A DNA stretch of 64,000 bases from positions 124,001-188,000 of the forward strand of contig CAJQUW010003381.1 of NCBI GenBank assembly GCA_907163375.1, given 5' to 3'. The translations under genes and the position numbers were made by a program. The notes under the pieces were generated by a model that worked only from the letters and a program-made list of their open reading frames with translations, was not told the DNA's origin and did not search any database. Shown one piece after another: positions 47,394 through 60,080 of the stretch (position 1 is its first letter; each line of letters opens with the position of its first letter). Origin of the DNA: Prostheceraeus crozeri. Lineage: Eukaryota > Platyhelminthes > Polycladida > Euryleptidae.

Positions 47394-48127
47394 GAAAAAT
47401 AACGCCAGAAGTCTCATTATACTCGTGTATTGCCACAAACGCGTTTCGTCTGCTCTCAGTCGGTGTGACACGCAGAATGAACCAACACTAATAGAGACAT
47501 GAATACTGTTAATATCAATCAAGCAATAGACAGTCACAGGTCAAGCAAGCGCGAAGTGAATAAGTAGTTGCTAAAGCACATGTATAGAAAGATTACTAAT
47601 AGGAAAAGAAAAACATTGACGATATAAATGAAGAGAAAGTAAAAATTACCAAGGTAAAAGCAACGTTTATAAATGCTCCTTCTGAGCACACAAGTTTGGT
47701 GTAAGCCGCTTTATTGCTAGGGCCTCGAGTATGCGCAAGTGCCAGGGGCTGTGATGACGGTATAGTACCTTGAAAAACGACTTCGCCTGTTGAGACGTAG
47801 TGCCACACGTTTGCAGATGCTTCGTGATGGAGCTTTGAGAAGTCTTCTTTAATCTTGGGGCTTCTACTGAGGCGTGATGAGACACTGTGGGATGTGCTCA
47901 CTGATGTGGCACTTTTCCTATTAGTAATCTTTCTATACATGTGCTTCAGCAGCAACTTGTTCACTTCGCGCTTGCTTGACCTGTGACTGTCTATTGCTTG
48001 ATTGATATTGACAGTATTCATGTCTCTATTAGTGTTGGTTCATTCTGCGTGTCACACAGACTGAGAGCAGACGAAACGCGTTTGTGGCAATACACGAGTA
48101 TGATGAGACTTCTGGCGTTATTTTTCA
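47394..48127. repeat. Large inverted repeat, about 215-bp arms, Penelope-like motif
   Basis: 47394-47607 and 47912-48127 are inverted copies (about 95% by eye) around 304 bases. Both contain CAGACGAAACGCGTTTGTGG, similar to the hammerhead-associated sequence of Penelope-like pseudo-LTRs and to the motif at 37346. The frame 47596-48021 (-) begins in one arm and crosses the spacer; its product is unrecognised. It may be a foldback element or an inverted pair of pseudo-LTRs. Confidence 0.65.
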
Positions 48128-49010
48128 CTTATAAAATCACACCGGGGCACAATTGATTTAATTATTGTCCTATCAAATAAAATTTCGCATGCATGATATC
48201 ATTATGGTTCTTGATAATTCCGTAAGTATACATGAAATTCGACAAAAATGTGGTTTCAGAAATAAATTGAAATTTTGAGAAAAATCAAAAAAGTCTGGTC
48301 GAAAGAATACAGGACATTTTTTAAAATTCATAATTGCTCAATTGAGGCTTAATTGACAAGGCTCTCATGACGGTCAATCTAAGATTTAAGAAAATTATTG
48401 TTTACATAATGTACGATCGGTAGGTAGTAAAGCGCTGGCACTCCATCCTGCATGAAGCCATCAGTGACATTTGGCATCACTTTCTACAGTATGGAAAGGA
48501 TTCATTGTCGGTTTCTCGAAACAAGAAATGGCTCAATTGTGCTTCATTAGGAAATGCCTGCCCAAGCTGTTAGAACGCGTTAATCCATGGATTTTGTACG
48601 AAACTATTTGTTGTGACCAGACCGCTCTGCAGAAGCAGTCTTACAACCGTTGAAAAGCTGAACAGCAATTCCTAGCAGTTTCATGAAAATTCTCCACAAT
48701 AGGGACGAGATCTTGTATCGTCTAATGACATGGCGTGATTAATTGAAAATGACAGAGCTGCACGAGAATAGTGCCTTTTAATTTTGAATGTAGAAATTTT
48801 GAGCGAAATGAGTTTTTTTGAGTTATTTTTGAAATGGTTGAGCTGATTATTCGTGCTGGTTTTGCGTTGTGGGAGGGGAGGAGTCTCTGTCTATAACGCA
48901 TTCTGTCTAGCCTTCAAAAAGCAGTTCTTTTGAACATAGTTTTCGAGTCATGCATTCCAGTGCATCTTGTTTAAACTGATGATTGAAGAAGCGTCAGTAA
49001 CAACATTGTG
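48128..49010. other. Stretch without supported features
   Basis: AT-rich with no recognised gene or element ends. Confidence 0.35.
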
Positions 49011-49018
49011 CCATTTAT

Positions 49019-50319
49019 TAGGGCCCTGCGAGTCGGTCTTTTGTCGACTTCGAGTCGAGTCGAGTCGGGCAAAAATGTGTTTAGACCTACTTAGGCCAAT
49101 AAAATCAGTGAAGAGAATAAGAAAATAAGGTATATGGCGCCGCAAATCGTCGATCGAGTGAGTGGGGTATCCTTTGTTAAGTATATGTAATTGTGGACAT
49201 TTGAATATATGGTACTAATTTAAATAATTCTATGCATCCAATAACTTGTCTAAATTATTTTTGCAGTCAATTTTTCAAAACCTTTTGTTTAAACATTGCA
49301 GAAAATTCTACCATGAGAGAACATCTCTCAGTTACTATTAGGAAATTGACAAAAGATCAATTTCATCTTTAACGAGTTAACTTAACCTGTATTTTTTGCA
49401 GTTACGAAGTGCTATGTCTACTGGTCGCTCTTAAATGTCAGAGCAGGTCCTATTATTTTAATATTTATAGAAATTCACGGAGTGCACAGTTTTTGTTCAA
49501 GTTGTACAATATTGCTATGTGCATTTATCGATTTTCGTATATTTATCTAATAGTACTGTATTGAGTCTATTCCAGTTAAACATCATGTGTAGTTATTTAT
49601 CACTTTAGAGAACAGCAGATCATCAGACTATCTGTTATTTGCAGATGATTATTGTGATTTTGCCCGAGTTGTAGTCTGTTGACCACTATATCATCCTGCA
49701 CTTGCCTTTATGAGAAACTTGTTTACGATCATTGTATTTTTGTTTTTCAGCAAAATGTGATTTTTGCTAAAATGCGAAATATATCATGATTTCTGAACAG
49801 CTGCCAGAGTGAGTATTTACGTGCGTGAGATAAACTAAAAATATCAAACAGACTGTCTGATAAGATAAAATAACATGTTCGAATTGCGTTTTACAAAGAT
49901 AAGTTTTTGAAATAGGAATTATGTTCTCCCTTAGGCTGACATGATTGGCCGTCGTTAAATGTGACTGAATTTAAGGAACATTTCATTGCAACTTCAACAA
50001 TATTGCTGTGACAAGGCTGTGACCAAAACATAATGCTGAATAAACCTTTAAACGTAGTGAGCCATTAAAGAAATTCAATGTAATCGAAGTAAGAAAGCTA
50101 TGCAAACGCATTTTTACTCATGTTCGCCATCTCGATTCGATGCTCATCGTCGTTCGAGTACTCGACTCGACTCGACTCGACATTTTGTTACACCGCTCGA
50201 GTGCTCGAACGACGATAAGTATCGAATCGAGTGGGCAAACATGTGTAAAAATATATAAAAATAAAAAACTCGAATTCGATTGACTCGACTCGACATTTTC
50301 GAGTACTCGCAGGCCCCTA
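49019..50319. mobile_element. Non-autonomous hAT element, 1.3 kb
   Basis: A perfect CCATTTAT duplication lies at 49011-49018 and 50320-50327. The ends are TAGGGCCCTGCGAGT and, from the right, TAGGGGCCTGCGAGT. The subterminal regions hold GAGTCGAGTCGAG repeats at both ends (49045-49070, 50155-50305), as in hAT transposase-binding arrays. No transposase remains. Confidence 0.85.
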
Positions 50320-50327
50320 CCATTTAT

Positions 50328-51355
50328 TTACTTGCTGACTATGAGGAATCATTGACATCTTTATTGCAAGACACCCAACTTCCACCTGAACGCTTTGAAA
50401 ACTTATCGAATTGTGTGATAGCGAATGATCGCATTTTTTACTGTAAGGGGTCCCACTTCTACGCATTTTTGGGGGTCCAGTCCGGTTTGACTTTCCGGTT
50501 TTTATTTTTGATAAGAGTGGCAACCCTGAAAGACACGTTTTTTGACAAATGCTATATGAAATGGATTTACCCGCTATCCCAGTATGATCGAAAAATACAT
50601 GTGCATTATTGTTTCTGATCAAACCCTGCGTGCTGATGCCAAGGAAACAGCTTATGCCAAGGAAAGTTAATATAATTTCATCTTTAATTAGTATGAAATG
50701 CCATTGCAATTCCTTCTTATGACTTCAACTCCTCACTCAAAAAGTTGAGAAATCATGGCTTAACAAGAATCTTCAATAATATTGGACAGTGTATAAAATA
50801 TACTTTTACATGCGTTATTGCAGATTACAACAGTGTTTGCTAAATTCAGCAATCCTCATCAGTCTTTCCGTGTGTTAGATTTTACTTATATTTGCCAATA
50901 CACGGGAGAAATTGCGTTTAGTTATACCAATTTTTTAACTTCTTCGGCCAACGAAGCATGAAAAATCATAGTACCTTATACTAAAAGTCACCGGCGTAGT
51001 TGATTCACTAATACGTTTTGCTTAAATAAAAAGCAGAACCGGCTCGACTTTCATTTATTTCAAGATGACCCTACCTAAGTGGTTAAGGTCTTAATCAAAT
51101 AGATCTAGCTAGCTTATTTTATAACTGCGATAGTTAAAATGCTGAAAAAGTAGTGATGATTTTGTTAATGGACTTGCAACCTACTTTCTCCTTTCGTCAT
51201 GCAGAACTAGTTGCTATCCTCCGTAATCAGAATGATATTTGAAGTTTAACAAAATATTCGATTTATTGTTTGTCTTAAGAAGGAAGGGCTGATTTATATC
51301 ATAAGATGAAGCCTAGTACGATTATGATAACTTGCTCATAAACCCTCATGTATGA
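50328..51355. other. Stretch without supported features
   Basis: AT-rich. The open frame at 50280-50618 starts inside the hAT end and is unsupported. Confidence 0.35.
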
Positions 51356-51874
51356 CTGTGAACCAGGGATTGCACCGGGTCAAGATCCGGATCCGGGATC
51401 CGGCGGATTTGGGTGTAAATATCCGGAATCAGGATCCGTTGTGAGATCCGCCCGGATCCAGCGAGGAGCGTTGAAGATAAAATGTTGATGGTCTTTCATG
51501 CTGTGGAAAATCCTATTTAACGATTGAAGTTATAAAAGTTATAGAGCCTCAAACTAGTTTTTCTCGTTACTCACTTTGAGTTGAGAGTGTATGTGGTCAC
51601 CTAATAATGCGAATATATATCTGAATAGAAATATTTTATCCAGGAATATCTGCAGCTCGATATTGAACGACCATCTATTAAGGTTACAGAAAAGATGAAG
51701 CAATTTTTCCATGCTTTGTTCATTCTAATTGTCATGTTCCGTTGTAAGCTTGTAACCACTGCACCCACTTAGTAATCCACACTAAGGAATGAATGGACAT
51801 CCATGAATTTCAAAGCTAATAACATGACAAAAGATCCATTGTGATTCTCCAGATTTTTGGTGCTTGTCCAACTA

Positions 51875-53576
51875 CAGGGTGCGAGAAAAGTCCTTGAGGA
51901 TTTTTGTCAACTTTATATTTTGCCATTCAATGATCAAATATCATTTCTTCAGTGACCAATATGTGGCAATGCGTTTGTAGATAACTCTGTCACTCGACTA
52001 TTATGCATGCCAAGTCTTCAGATTTAACACATAGTGAGCTTTATGCTATTCAATCAACAAAATTTAAATTGATTACTTTCCATACGTTTTAATCAAATCA
52101 ACAAAGTTGTGCTTCAAATAGCTATGCCACTCGTTTTAGCTGAGCTCCATAGATTTCAAATTCAAATCTAACTTCGAGGATCGATCATTAAATGACGGAC
52201 TAAACCATGAATGATTAACCTTAATAAATGTTATGCCTTGAAAAGCTATGCCACTTATTTTTGCTGACCAGCATAGATTTCACATTTGAATCTTACTACG
52301 AGATTTTTAATTTTAATCAATACATTTTATACACTGTGTTTATAAACTCGATACACTGATGGATGTGAGTAATTTGATATTGTGATGGAATTCTCGACAA
52401 TAGAAAAAGTTTATTGCATATCGTGGGCCATTTCTTTCAACTGTGAAGAAAGTGCTCGTCAATTCAGAGAGAAATTTAACAAGGAACCCCCATCGTCGAG
52501 AACAATCTTGTATTGGAAGAACAAACTTCTTGAAACCGGCAGCCTGTCCCACGACCGACCCAGGAGTGGCAGACCCATAACAGCATCTGGAGATGAAAAC
52601 AGGCAAAAGGTAATTGAAGCTGTCACTGAAAATCCTTCAACTTCGACAAGAGCGATATCGAGGGATGTCGGGATCTCTGATTTCACTGTCCGAAAAGTTC
52701 TAAAAGTCGAGCATTATCATCCATACAAGCCGCTATATTCTCAATTTCTTTGTGATGGGGACGAAGACCGCCGCTTACAATTTTGTGAAGAAATGAGGAG
52801 AAAATCGAGAGAAGATCCTGCTTTCCTCCGAAAGCTGACATTTTCGGACGAGTGTGTCATGTCGTTGACAGGCAACATCAACAAGCACAATGTGCACTTC
52901 TGGACTACGACGAACCCGAATATTAGAATGACCAACCCAGGCAAGACTCCTAGCCTCACCGTGTGGGCCTGTATAGGCTATTCCGGACTTCTTCTCTACG
53001 ATATCAGTTCAGAAACCATGAATGGAAAGAGATATTCTGATCTTCTGTTGAACCAAGTCGTTCCTTATTTCTCTCGTGGCACTGGAAGAACCCTTCTGTT
53101 CCAGCAAGACGGAGCGCCTCCCCATTACTCTCTTTCAGCGCGTCAAATTCTAGAGACTCATTTGTCCAATCGCTGGATCGGCAGGAGAGGACCTATTGAA
53201 TGGCCAGCAAGATCTCCGGACTTGACACCCTGCGACTTTTGGTTCTGGAGTCACCTGCGGCAATTGGTTTATCCTCCAGGTTTTATTTACAGGAACATTC
53301 AGGACTAGCGGGAAGAGATTGAGCGACAAATGAACAACATTGCTCTCTCTTACTACCGTGATTCGTTGAGGAATTTTCAGGAACGTTTTCTGAAGTGCAT
53401 TGAGCATGACGGTGAGCTATTTGAAGAATAAAAATGTCAATGAGTACATGGAATGTTTAGTTTTTATTTCTAGATGGGTTTGTTCAAAGAAAAATGAAAA
53501 TAAAGTAAAACAATTCACCATACAATAACTAAATATAAAGTTATCAAAAATCCGCAAAGACTTTTCTCGCACCCTG
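51875..53576 (+). mobile_element. Complete DD41D mariner-like transposon
   Basis: Flanked by TA at 51873-51874 and 53577-53578. The inverted ends begin CAGGGTGCGAGAAAAGTC and match for about 46 bp with four or five differences. 1,702 bp with one transposase gene on the plus strand. Inserted into the hAT at 51364. Confidence 0.93.
52385..53431 (+). CDS. DD41D mariner-like transposase, single in-frame stop
   Basis: 348 codons, the usual mariner length. Helix-turn-helix DNA-binding half at residues about 5-110 (SARQFREKF, ILYWKNKLLETG, then STRAISRDVGIS). Catalytic Asp 1 in LTFSDECVMSLTG, Asp 2 in LLFQQDGAPPHYS, Asp 3 in SPDLTPCDFWFW, with 41 residues between the last two. This spacing is that reported for DD41D (VS/rosa-type) mariners. 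The only defect is TAG at 53306-53308, after which the same frame continues 40 codons (EEIERQMNNIALSYY...) to TAA. One base (for example TGG to TAG) explains it. The ATG at 52385 is the first Met after the left end. It cuts and pastes the surrounding element; activity is doubtful because the C-terminus is lost. Confidence 0.9.
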
Positions 53577-53657
53577 TACTACTGATTAACTATATAAAAA
53601 TATACTTACCATGAACAATAGCAGTAATTATCAATAAGTTTATAATAGTGGGATATA

Positions 53658-54383
53658 CCGTAAAACCTCTATTTGAACGGCACCTCTAATATAACGGCAG
53701 TCTAGAGGAGGAGTTGAAAAATTGAATGGCACCCTCTAATTGAACGTCACCTCTAATTTAATGACACTTTGATGAATACATCTCCTACACCAAATCCGGC
53801 AACATGCGAGCGCCATCAATGGAAGTATACTTGAAATGGATTGTCGATGCCTGGTATCAGCTGACGAAGGATCTGATCAAGTCATTCAAAGGATGCGGAC
53901 TGACCAACGCTCTCGACGGCTCGTAGTATTGCCAGATCCATTGTTTCAAGCCAGACTCGGATGTTCTAATTCAGACTGGTTTGCAACTTCTCCGGCAAGC
54001 CCGAGTCAATGCTGTTGTCGAACGTGGAATCAATCAGAACTTTGACGATGATGCTGAAGGTGATGCGAATGACGAGGACAGCTACAACAGTGACGTGTCA
54101 CTTGATCTTCACTAGTGAGTTTGTGATTTCTAACCAGTGATTACCGGTAACCTGTGTTTGTTAACATTTGTCTAATAGACACGTATATGCAGAGTTCTTA
54201 TGTTACATGTTTTCGCTTTTCATCTATAAAATTTACAGATTTAAGATAAAAATTACTGAAAATGTCATCTCTAAATTCTGATCAGCTAGTCGAAAAATAG
54301 AACGGCTCTCTCTAATTAAACGGCAGTGCGGGGAAAGGTTTGAAAAATAGAGCGGCATGCCGTTCAAATAGAGGTTTTACGGT
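53658..54383 (+). mobile_element. pogo/Tigger-type internally deleted element
   Basis: TA at 53656-53657 and 54384-54385 flanks 25-bp inverted ends starting CCGTAAAACCTCTATTTGAA. Copies of TCTAATTxAACG-type repeats lie inside both ends. Only a C-terminal transposase fragment remains. Confidence 0.85.
53786..54115 (+). pseudogene. pogo/Tigger transposase C-terminal fragment
   Basis: The frame YTKSGNMRAPSMEVYLKWIV, then DAWYQLTKDLIKSFKGCGLT and NALDGS, matches the end of the DDE_1/pogo catalytic domain (WI..AW..V....I..SFKKCGITNALDG). After one stop (53923-53925) an acidic tail follows (NFDDDAEGDANDEDSYNSD). The N-terminal CENP-B-type DNA-binding part and the catalytic Asp region are deleted. 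Confidence 0.75.
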
Positions 54384-54919
54384 ATGCTCATTAGTTAAAA
54401 AAATGCACAAATAAAAGCAAGTTTGCTGTCTTTCCTTTCTTTTAATTAAGTACACTTACTTATCACTATTGACATTTGTCTGGATTGATCTCTTTTTTGA
54501 CAATCATGGTAAATATAAACTTAATTAATACACAAATTCAGTTTTAGTTATCATGTCTTAAGAAAAGAGTATACATTTCTCTATGCTCGGTCTCAGATTG
54601 TATTACCGTCATTTTAAATACTTGTGAACATCTATTCATATTCTATTCATATTAAAAATGGTATAATAACAACTGAGAACCAGAGTGACAATTAAAGTTG
54701 GCGATAGCAAAACCCTAGGATTTCAATTAGTATGTATTATGAAACGCATAATTTAAAGTTTATCTCAGAAACCAGACTAGTAAATTTTTCATGATAATGA
54801 AAACGAATGACATGCAATTTTGTCACTTTTGATAATAGGATCCGGGATCCGCCCGGGTACCCGGGTCTAGAATCCGGGTGCTTGAAAAAACCTGAGTATT
54901 TGCAATCCCTGCTGTGAAC

Positions 54920-57734
54920 ATGTGTATACCTCGGTTTTTGTAGAAGGAAAAATATTGCCTTGCAGGACTCACCGGTTAACAGACCATGGCCTAGGTCAGA
55001 CCAGGACATTTTGTATATAGCTTCGTCCTCAAACTTTTATGCCCACTCACCAGTTTATGGGCCCACTTCTTATCGATTCATAAAAAACATGCAATATCAA
55101 CACGCAAAGATCTCCTACAGATCAAATGTAAACTGCCATTTTGTAGGCAACGTTTCGTGCACTGTGAGCATATATGCTCATCAAGATTTCATAAATCCGG
55201 TTAGAATTGTTTCATACAGTGTGCACATGTACGCTGCACATTTGCAATTCTGATTCAGACAAGTTTGCGGTCAACATAGCTTGCTCAAATTTAGATATTG
55301 CGGCATTTTTGCCACCAAGTTACATGTACATGTATCATTGACATTCCTTTTTATATTGAAATGCCTTCTAAAAGTCTAACGATGGTGTCATAAAATCGTG
55401 TAGAAAGTATCAATTACATGCCAAAATATGTATACGTACACATGTAATGTAAGTATGTATTGGGCTACAGTAAACTGAGAAAGTGGCCTATTGCTTAATA
55501 GGCCCACTTTGCCGCTCCTAGAAGTCGGCCGACCTCTAGACCTTAACTGTCGACTACGGTATTATCATCATGACATCTAGCTTGTAATGATGTCAAGATA
55601 TTGAAATTCATTTGAAGATTATTCCGCAACTTGATGTCATATTGCAAATTGGGTATCTAACTGAACTTAGTTCAATGTAGATGTTAATGGCTCGTTTCAA
55701 GATGCATAAATCTGACGCTATTCGAAGTTTCGAATTTGTTTTCCTGCGGCGATTGTCGGATGCATAAATAGGATTTTTTCTTGTCTTCCTCACAGGGAGT
55801 CCAGAAGGTTTCCACATGTCTCGTCTCGTTATTGTCGGTGGAGGAGACGTATTGATGCTTCAGATTATGAATAGATGAACGACAATAAACAGATCGATCC
55901 AGGTGTTCCCGGAAATACAAGAAACATTATCAATTCATGTTCCGACAGGAAATTCGTAGATGCACACATTTTTATCATGTTTTCTAAATGGAAAACGTAT
56001 CTACAAGGTTGAGAATTTCATATTTATTCCTTGCTACAAGTTTGAAAGTATATAGTTATTATATGCACTAGCTAGACTCGCCACTGCATTTTAGCGAGCA
56101 TTGGGTGTCTGAATTTCATGTTACAAAGCTTATCGCGTCTTGTCATGGAGGGCACATTCGGTTGACATTCTTAGTTCACGCTGAAGGAGCTCATCTTTTT
56201 AAACTTTTTTTTGGTGGTCGTTGATTCTCAGAAAATGTTAGGAAAATACTCTTTCTCTTCATGCTTTTGAAGTCTTATTTCGGCTAGCCTTTACTTTGTA
56301 TATCTATATCAGGGTATGGATCTAAAAGTTTTAAGCATTTATTGTACTCGTATTTATACACTGGACTTTTTAATAATCTAATTTCTAGGATTTTCCATCG
56401 GGACATTTGACTAACTTGGTGTTCTTCTGTCCCCTGTCTTCACTTGTTTTATGCATGTAGTGTTTTAACTTCATCGAAAACTGTGGATATAGGCTTTCGA
56501 ATGAGGTATGGAGAGTATATTTAAGCTAATGTTGGAATGCGTGAGACCTTGGATGGTCTGTTCACTATAATCAACTGTATAACATTCTGAAAAACATGAC
56601 CAGGTAATTTTCCAATAGCGTTATGTATGCTCTTGGCCTCTCATGGTAGTAACGAAGAATAGAGATGATCTTAAACATTTTTTCAATTAATTATTTTGCC
56701 TTTTAGCCAAGCGCCAGTTCAGCAGTTAGGTCTTTGTATACATTTTCTTAGAGTTTGGTTTGGTAGTGGATTCATATCAATTATCACGAAGGTATTTTAA
56801 AAAGGCGAGGCTCTCACATTTTGAAATGTTTTCTCAGAGTTCACTATTGCTCAAGTTGCAATTTATTTTTCGTATAATGTCAGAACTTGAAAATTCAGTT
56901 TATGAATGGTTTCCGACAATTAGTCTTGTCAAAGTTCTCCATCAAGGCTCATTGTTTCAGTCAAGATTCAGCCGGCTGATCAGAATATCAACTTTATGAC
57001 TAATTTTGCCATTCCTGAAGACAAATTTCCGCTCAACAATGGAAGTATAGCAAGAAATAGCTCATACTGCTCAATTTTGAATGACTGAATGCGATGTATG
57101 AGTTATCTCAGGCATGAATTAGGACATGGAACTTCTTCGTGATGGACAGCTGCCACTCCTTTGGGATCTTTATATCAGAAACAGTTCCGATTAGCTGTCA
57201 AACGCCCGAAAATATAACGGACGAGCCTCTACTCTTAAATCTCACATCCTGTGTTAACTATCGAAAAGATTTTGTTCACTGAAGTTCCTTAATCCTTGGG
57301 TAGAATGTACAATGCTCTGATGAGAAAATTGTAAATTGATTTAATGGATTATGATGCATTTTATACGCTACAGTGAATGTGTTTTCGCCGCAATTTCAAA
57401 TATCCTAGTGCGCATTATGGATAGACTCTGAAGACATTTTTAGGCATAAAATCAATGTAGTGAGTTATCAGAGCTATGCGTTACATATTTCAAAATCTTC
57501 AATAAATTTTTATTTCCTTTCAATTTATATTGTTGCAAATAAATGTTACTCCTTTATGAATAGTTTTTTTCAGTGTCTGTATTCAGATTGCTCAAATTGT
57601 AATATTGGAAATTCTAGAAACAACTGTTCCGCTTGAAAGATTGCAATATTCAAGCCTCTTAGTCAGACTAACCACTCAGTCTCCTTTGGTACCCTTTTTA
57701 GGGACCTCTCCCTAAAAGTGGTTGTGATCCTACC
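54920..57734. other. Stretch without supported features
   Basis: AT-rich. One short hairpin (AAGTGGCCTATT / AATAGGCCCACTT, 55480-55510) stands out. The open frames at 54960-55253, 55608-55920 and 56760-56999 have no recognised domain. Confidence 0.35.
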
Positions 57735-57905
57735 TACGATATTATATCAATGAAATTTGGACTGTGCTGACATAGCCAGACGCTATGCGGAGCGCTGTGT
57801 TCTTTGTAGCCCGGTTGCCCTTCCTGCCATGTTACAATGACACTCATGAGGCTCGACTTCTAGACCAAAAGATCACAAGGTCAAGCATTTAATCACAGTG
57901 CTACA
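57735..57905 (-). repeat. SINE family B, diverged copy
   Basis: The minus strand parallels the SINE at 45943 in order: GCACTGTGATTAAATGCTTG, GTCTAGAAGTCGAGCC, GTGTCATTG, GGCAGGAAGGGCAACCGG, CTACAAAG and GTCAGCACAGTCCAA. The poly(A) tail is lost. Confidence 0.7.
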
Positions 57906-58231
57906 GAGAATTTTCAGGTGAAAAAAGATCAATGAATATGCCTGTCATCGCAAATTATTGCTACTTTCTCTTCGTGAGAATCGCAGACCTTACCCGATTG
58001 CCTGAACAGTTTCAAGCCAATGACATCAAGGATTCCAAATTGTCAAATTTGTTCGAACATGGATATTTTCGTGACTACACTTTACTGCTTCACGTTAGCA
58101 TAGTTGTTTTGCTCAACCATGGACTGCTAGAAATTGTCTATGGATTTCAATGGCTTGATTATCATAGCTGTTGACATTGCATTGTAGCAATAGAAATTAA
58201 CAATACCACAGAAAGTCTACTTCTGTGATCG
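57906..58231. other. Stretch without supported features
   Basis: AT-rich. The open frame at 57932-58174 (+) has no recognised domain. Confidence 0.3.
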
Positions 58232-58399
58232 TGGATTACCATGGACTCCTAGATATATAACACTATTTAAGCCATGATAGTACCATAGCTCCGTAGAGAT
58301 ATATTTTTAATAACGGAAAAAACTATGATATATTATCTTTGTTTGCGGGATATATTTTTACTATTTATTAACCCTAAATGTTAAATAGAAAACTTTCAC

Positions 58400-59690
58400 T
58401 CATTGAGTTCCAGTGTTGTAGATCGAAACTTTTGAATGGCTGATAAACACGTTCATCTTGATACGCGCATCTTCTCCAGAAGCAGGGCTTGGATTGTTGG
58501 GTTGCACTTGACGCAGAAGTTTGCCGTCCAATACTGCTGAGCACTGTTCTAAATGAATGTCTGATGTCCTTTTATATGCTCTCACTCCATTAACACTCCT
58601 GTGTCCTGTCCTTTCCATTATTAACTGCTCATCGACATTGGCTTCATAGAGTCGTGTAGCACAGGTTGCTCGCAAACTTTGTTATGTGATGAGAAATTCC
58701 TGCCTTTTCACTAATCCTCTTCATATATCCAGCCAACTTATTTCTACCGATTGGTCGGTTTGTATACCACGTTGTGTTTGACAAATTACAGTTCTTTTTC
58801 GGCATTATATAAAATCGATTAGTATCAGCGGGTCGGACTTGGTTGAATTTCTCAAAAAATGCAACATGACATCGCGTTTTATTGTCATTTTCAAATTGTA
58901 CAACTTCTTTTGCCGCATGTTACGTAGGCCACCAGAATTGTTTTTGGAGCACTTTTCAGTATACACGAGACATTTCTTTTCATTTCGTATTTCCACTTTG
59001 AATTGGTCCATTGTTAACATGTTGTGCTCATCTCCACCTCGTAATGCAAAGTGAATACCATTCAAGTAGAAAAGAGTGTACAGCAGTTTTTCTGGTATCT
59101 CATTCCCCAAAGATTTCTTTTCCTCTTTTTCGTGGTAAGTTGCAACCCAATTTAGCAGACATTTTCATTGCAGCATCCAAACATTCTTTCACATGCAAGA
59201 AACTGTTGTCATTAAAGAAATCGACTCGGTTTTTATTTGTAGATAATGTATTCTGAATTCCGGCTACAATTGAAACTAATGTAGCGCCTTGATATCGTTG
59301 TGCATCGCTTCTTATTGCTTCGTGAACAAAGCGTGCCATCACACTACAAAGTTCATTTTTGTTGTGAAAGTCTATTTCTATCTTTCGTTCCTTTAGCCAA
59401 TCAGTCAAAATCTTGTAGGCCCATCTATTTTGCTTCAAGGTGTTTTTTGACTTCCCTTCGTGATTCAAGATGTTGATCTCTTCTGTACTTATACAGTTTC
59501 CAAAGCGAGATACTGATCCACAAGGAAGTTCTTCAGATCCAGGAGAAACAGTTTTTGTTTCATTATTTGCAGGGCCAGAAGAGGATCTTACACTTGCATT
59601 TTCGCGAAGAACTTCATTTATTTCATGAATTTCCAGGCCACTGATCATTTCTCCTGGAAATAGACTAAAATCAATTGGCTATGGCCAGTC
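58400..59690 (-). pseudogene. Crypton-type tyrosine recombinase, copy 2, broken
   Basis: Minus-strand pieces 59690-59100, 59110-58805, about 58800-58680 and 58675-58400 form one protein. FSLFPGEMISGLE near the start parallels NFDNIPGGMLSGV of copy 1. The core-binding domain (ILTDWLKERKIEIDF, ATLVSIVAGIQN) and the catalytic half follow: Arg in GIHFALRGGDEHN, WYTNRPIGRNKLAGYMKRI, SLRATCATRLYEANVD, MERTGHRSVNGVRAYKR with the nucleophilic Tyr. The His of the H-x-x-R box is Gln here (CAA), with a stop two codons before it. At least three shifts make it inactive. It matches the DUF3504/KIAA1958-like group. Copies 1 and 2 are clearly different subfamilies. Confidence 0.85.
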
Positions 59691-59797
59691 ATTCATATCA
59701 TCACTCACATATGCCATGTTTTCCACTTAGTAGAAATGATGTCTATAGTTTGAAATTAAAACACACGATGCTCAAGACATAACTAGATTCATTTGAA

Positions 59798-60080
59798 TTT
59801 CCGGGATGTATTTGCAATACATTCCGGAAATATCATGGTTTATGGTCATTTATCATGTATCATGGTCATTTCTGGGAGCTATCAACTTAAATCCCTCGAG
59901 CCTTCGGCTCTCGGGATATAAAATCATACCTCCCAGAAATCTATGCAATATGTGATAGGTATACCATAGCATCCTTCAAATTCCCGAAGGAGAAATAGCA
60001 ATCTGCCCGAGCGTAGCGAGGGCAGATTCTATTTTTCCTGAGGGAATTTGAGCAAGAATGCTATGGTATACCTGTTACAT
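59798..60080. repeat. Cluster of three palindromes
   Basis: 59798-59832: ATTTCCGGGATGTATT / AATACATTCCGGAAAT. 59868-59940: outer TTTCTGGGAG / CTCCCAGAAA enclosing ATCCCTCGAGCC-TTCG-GCTCTCGGGAT. 59952-60080: GATAGGTATACCATAGCATC... paired with ...ATGCTATGGTATACCTG, with the GC-rich core TCTGCCC-GAGCGTAGCGAG-GGGCAGA. All lie upstream of the YR gene inside the 58240 element. Confidence 0.75.

Larger units (their letters stand above)
51364..54911. mobile_element. hAT element with two nested transposons
   Basis: A perfect CTGTGAAC duplication lies at 51356-51363 and 54912-54919. The ends are CAGGGATTGCA on both sides. The subterminal regions are rich in GGATCCGG(G) repeats. The 3,548-bp interior holds a complete mariner (51875-53576) and a pogo-type MITE (53658-54383). 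Without them the hAT is only about 1.1 kb and carries no transposase. Confidence 0.9.

Noticed and set aside
49045..50305. GAGTC arrays as a CRISPR or satellite
   Set aside because: The repeats lie in the two subterminal regions of a hAT with perfect target duplications; there are no spacers and no array.
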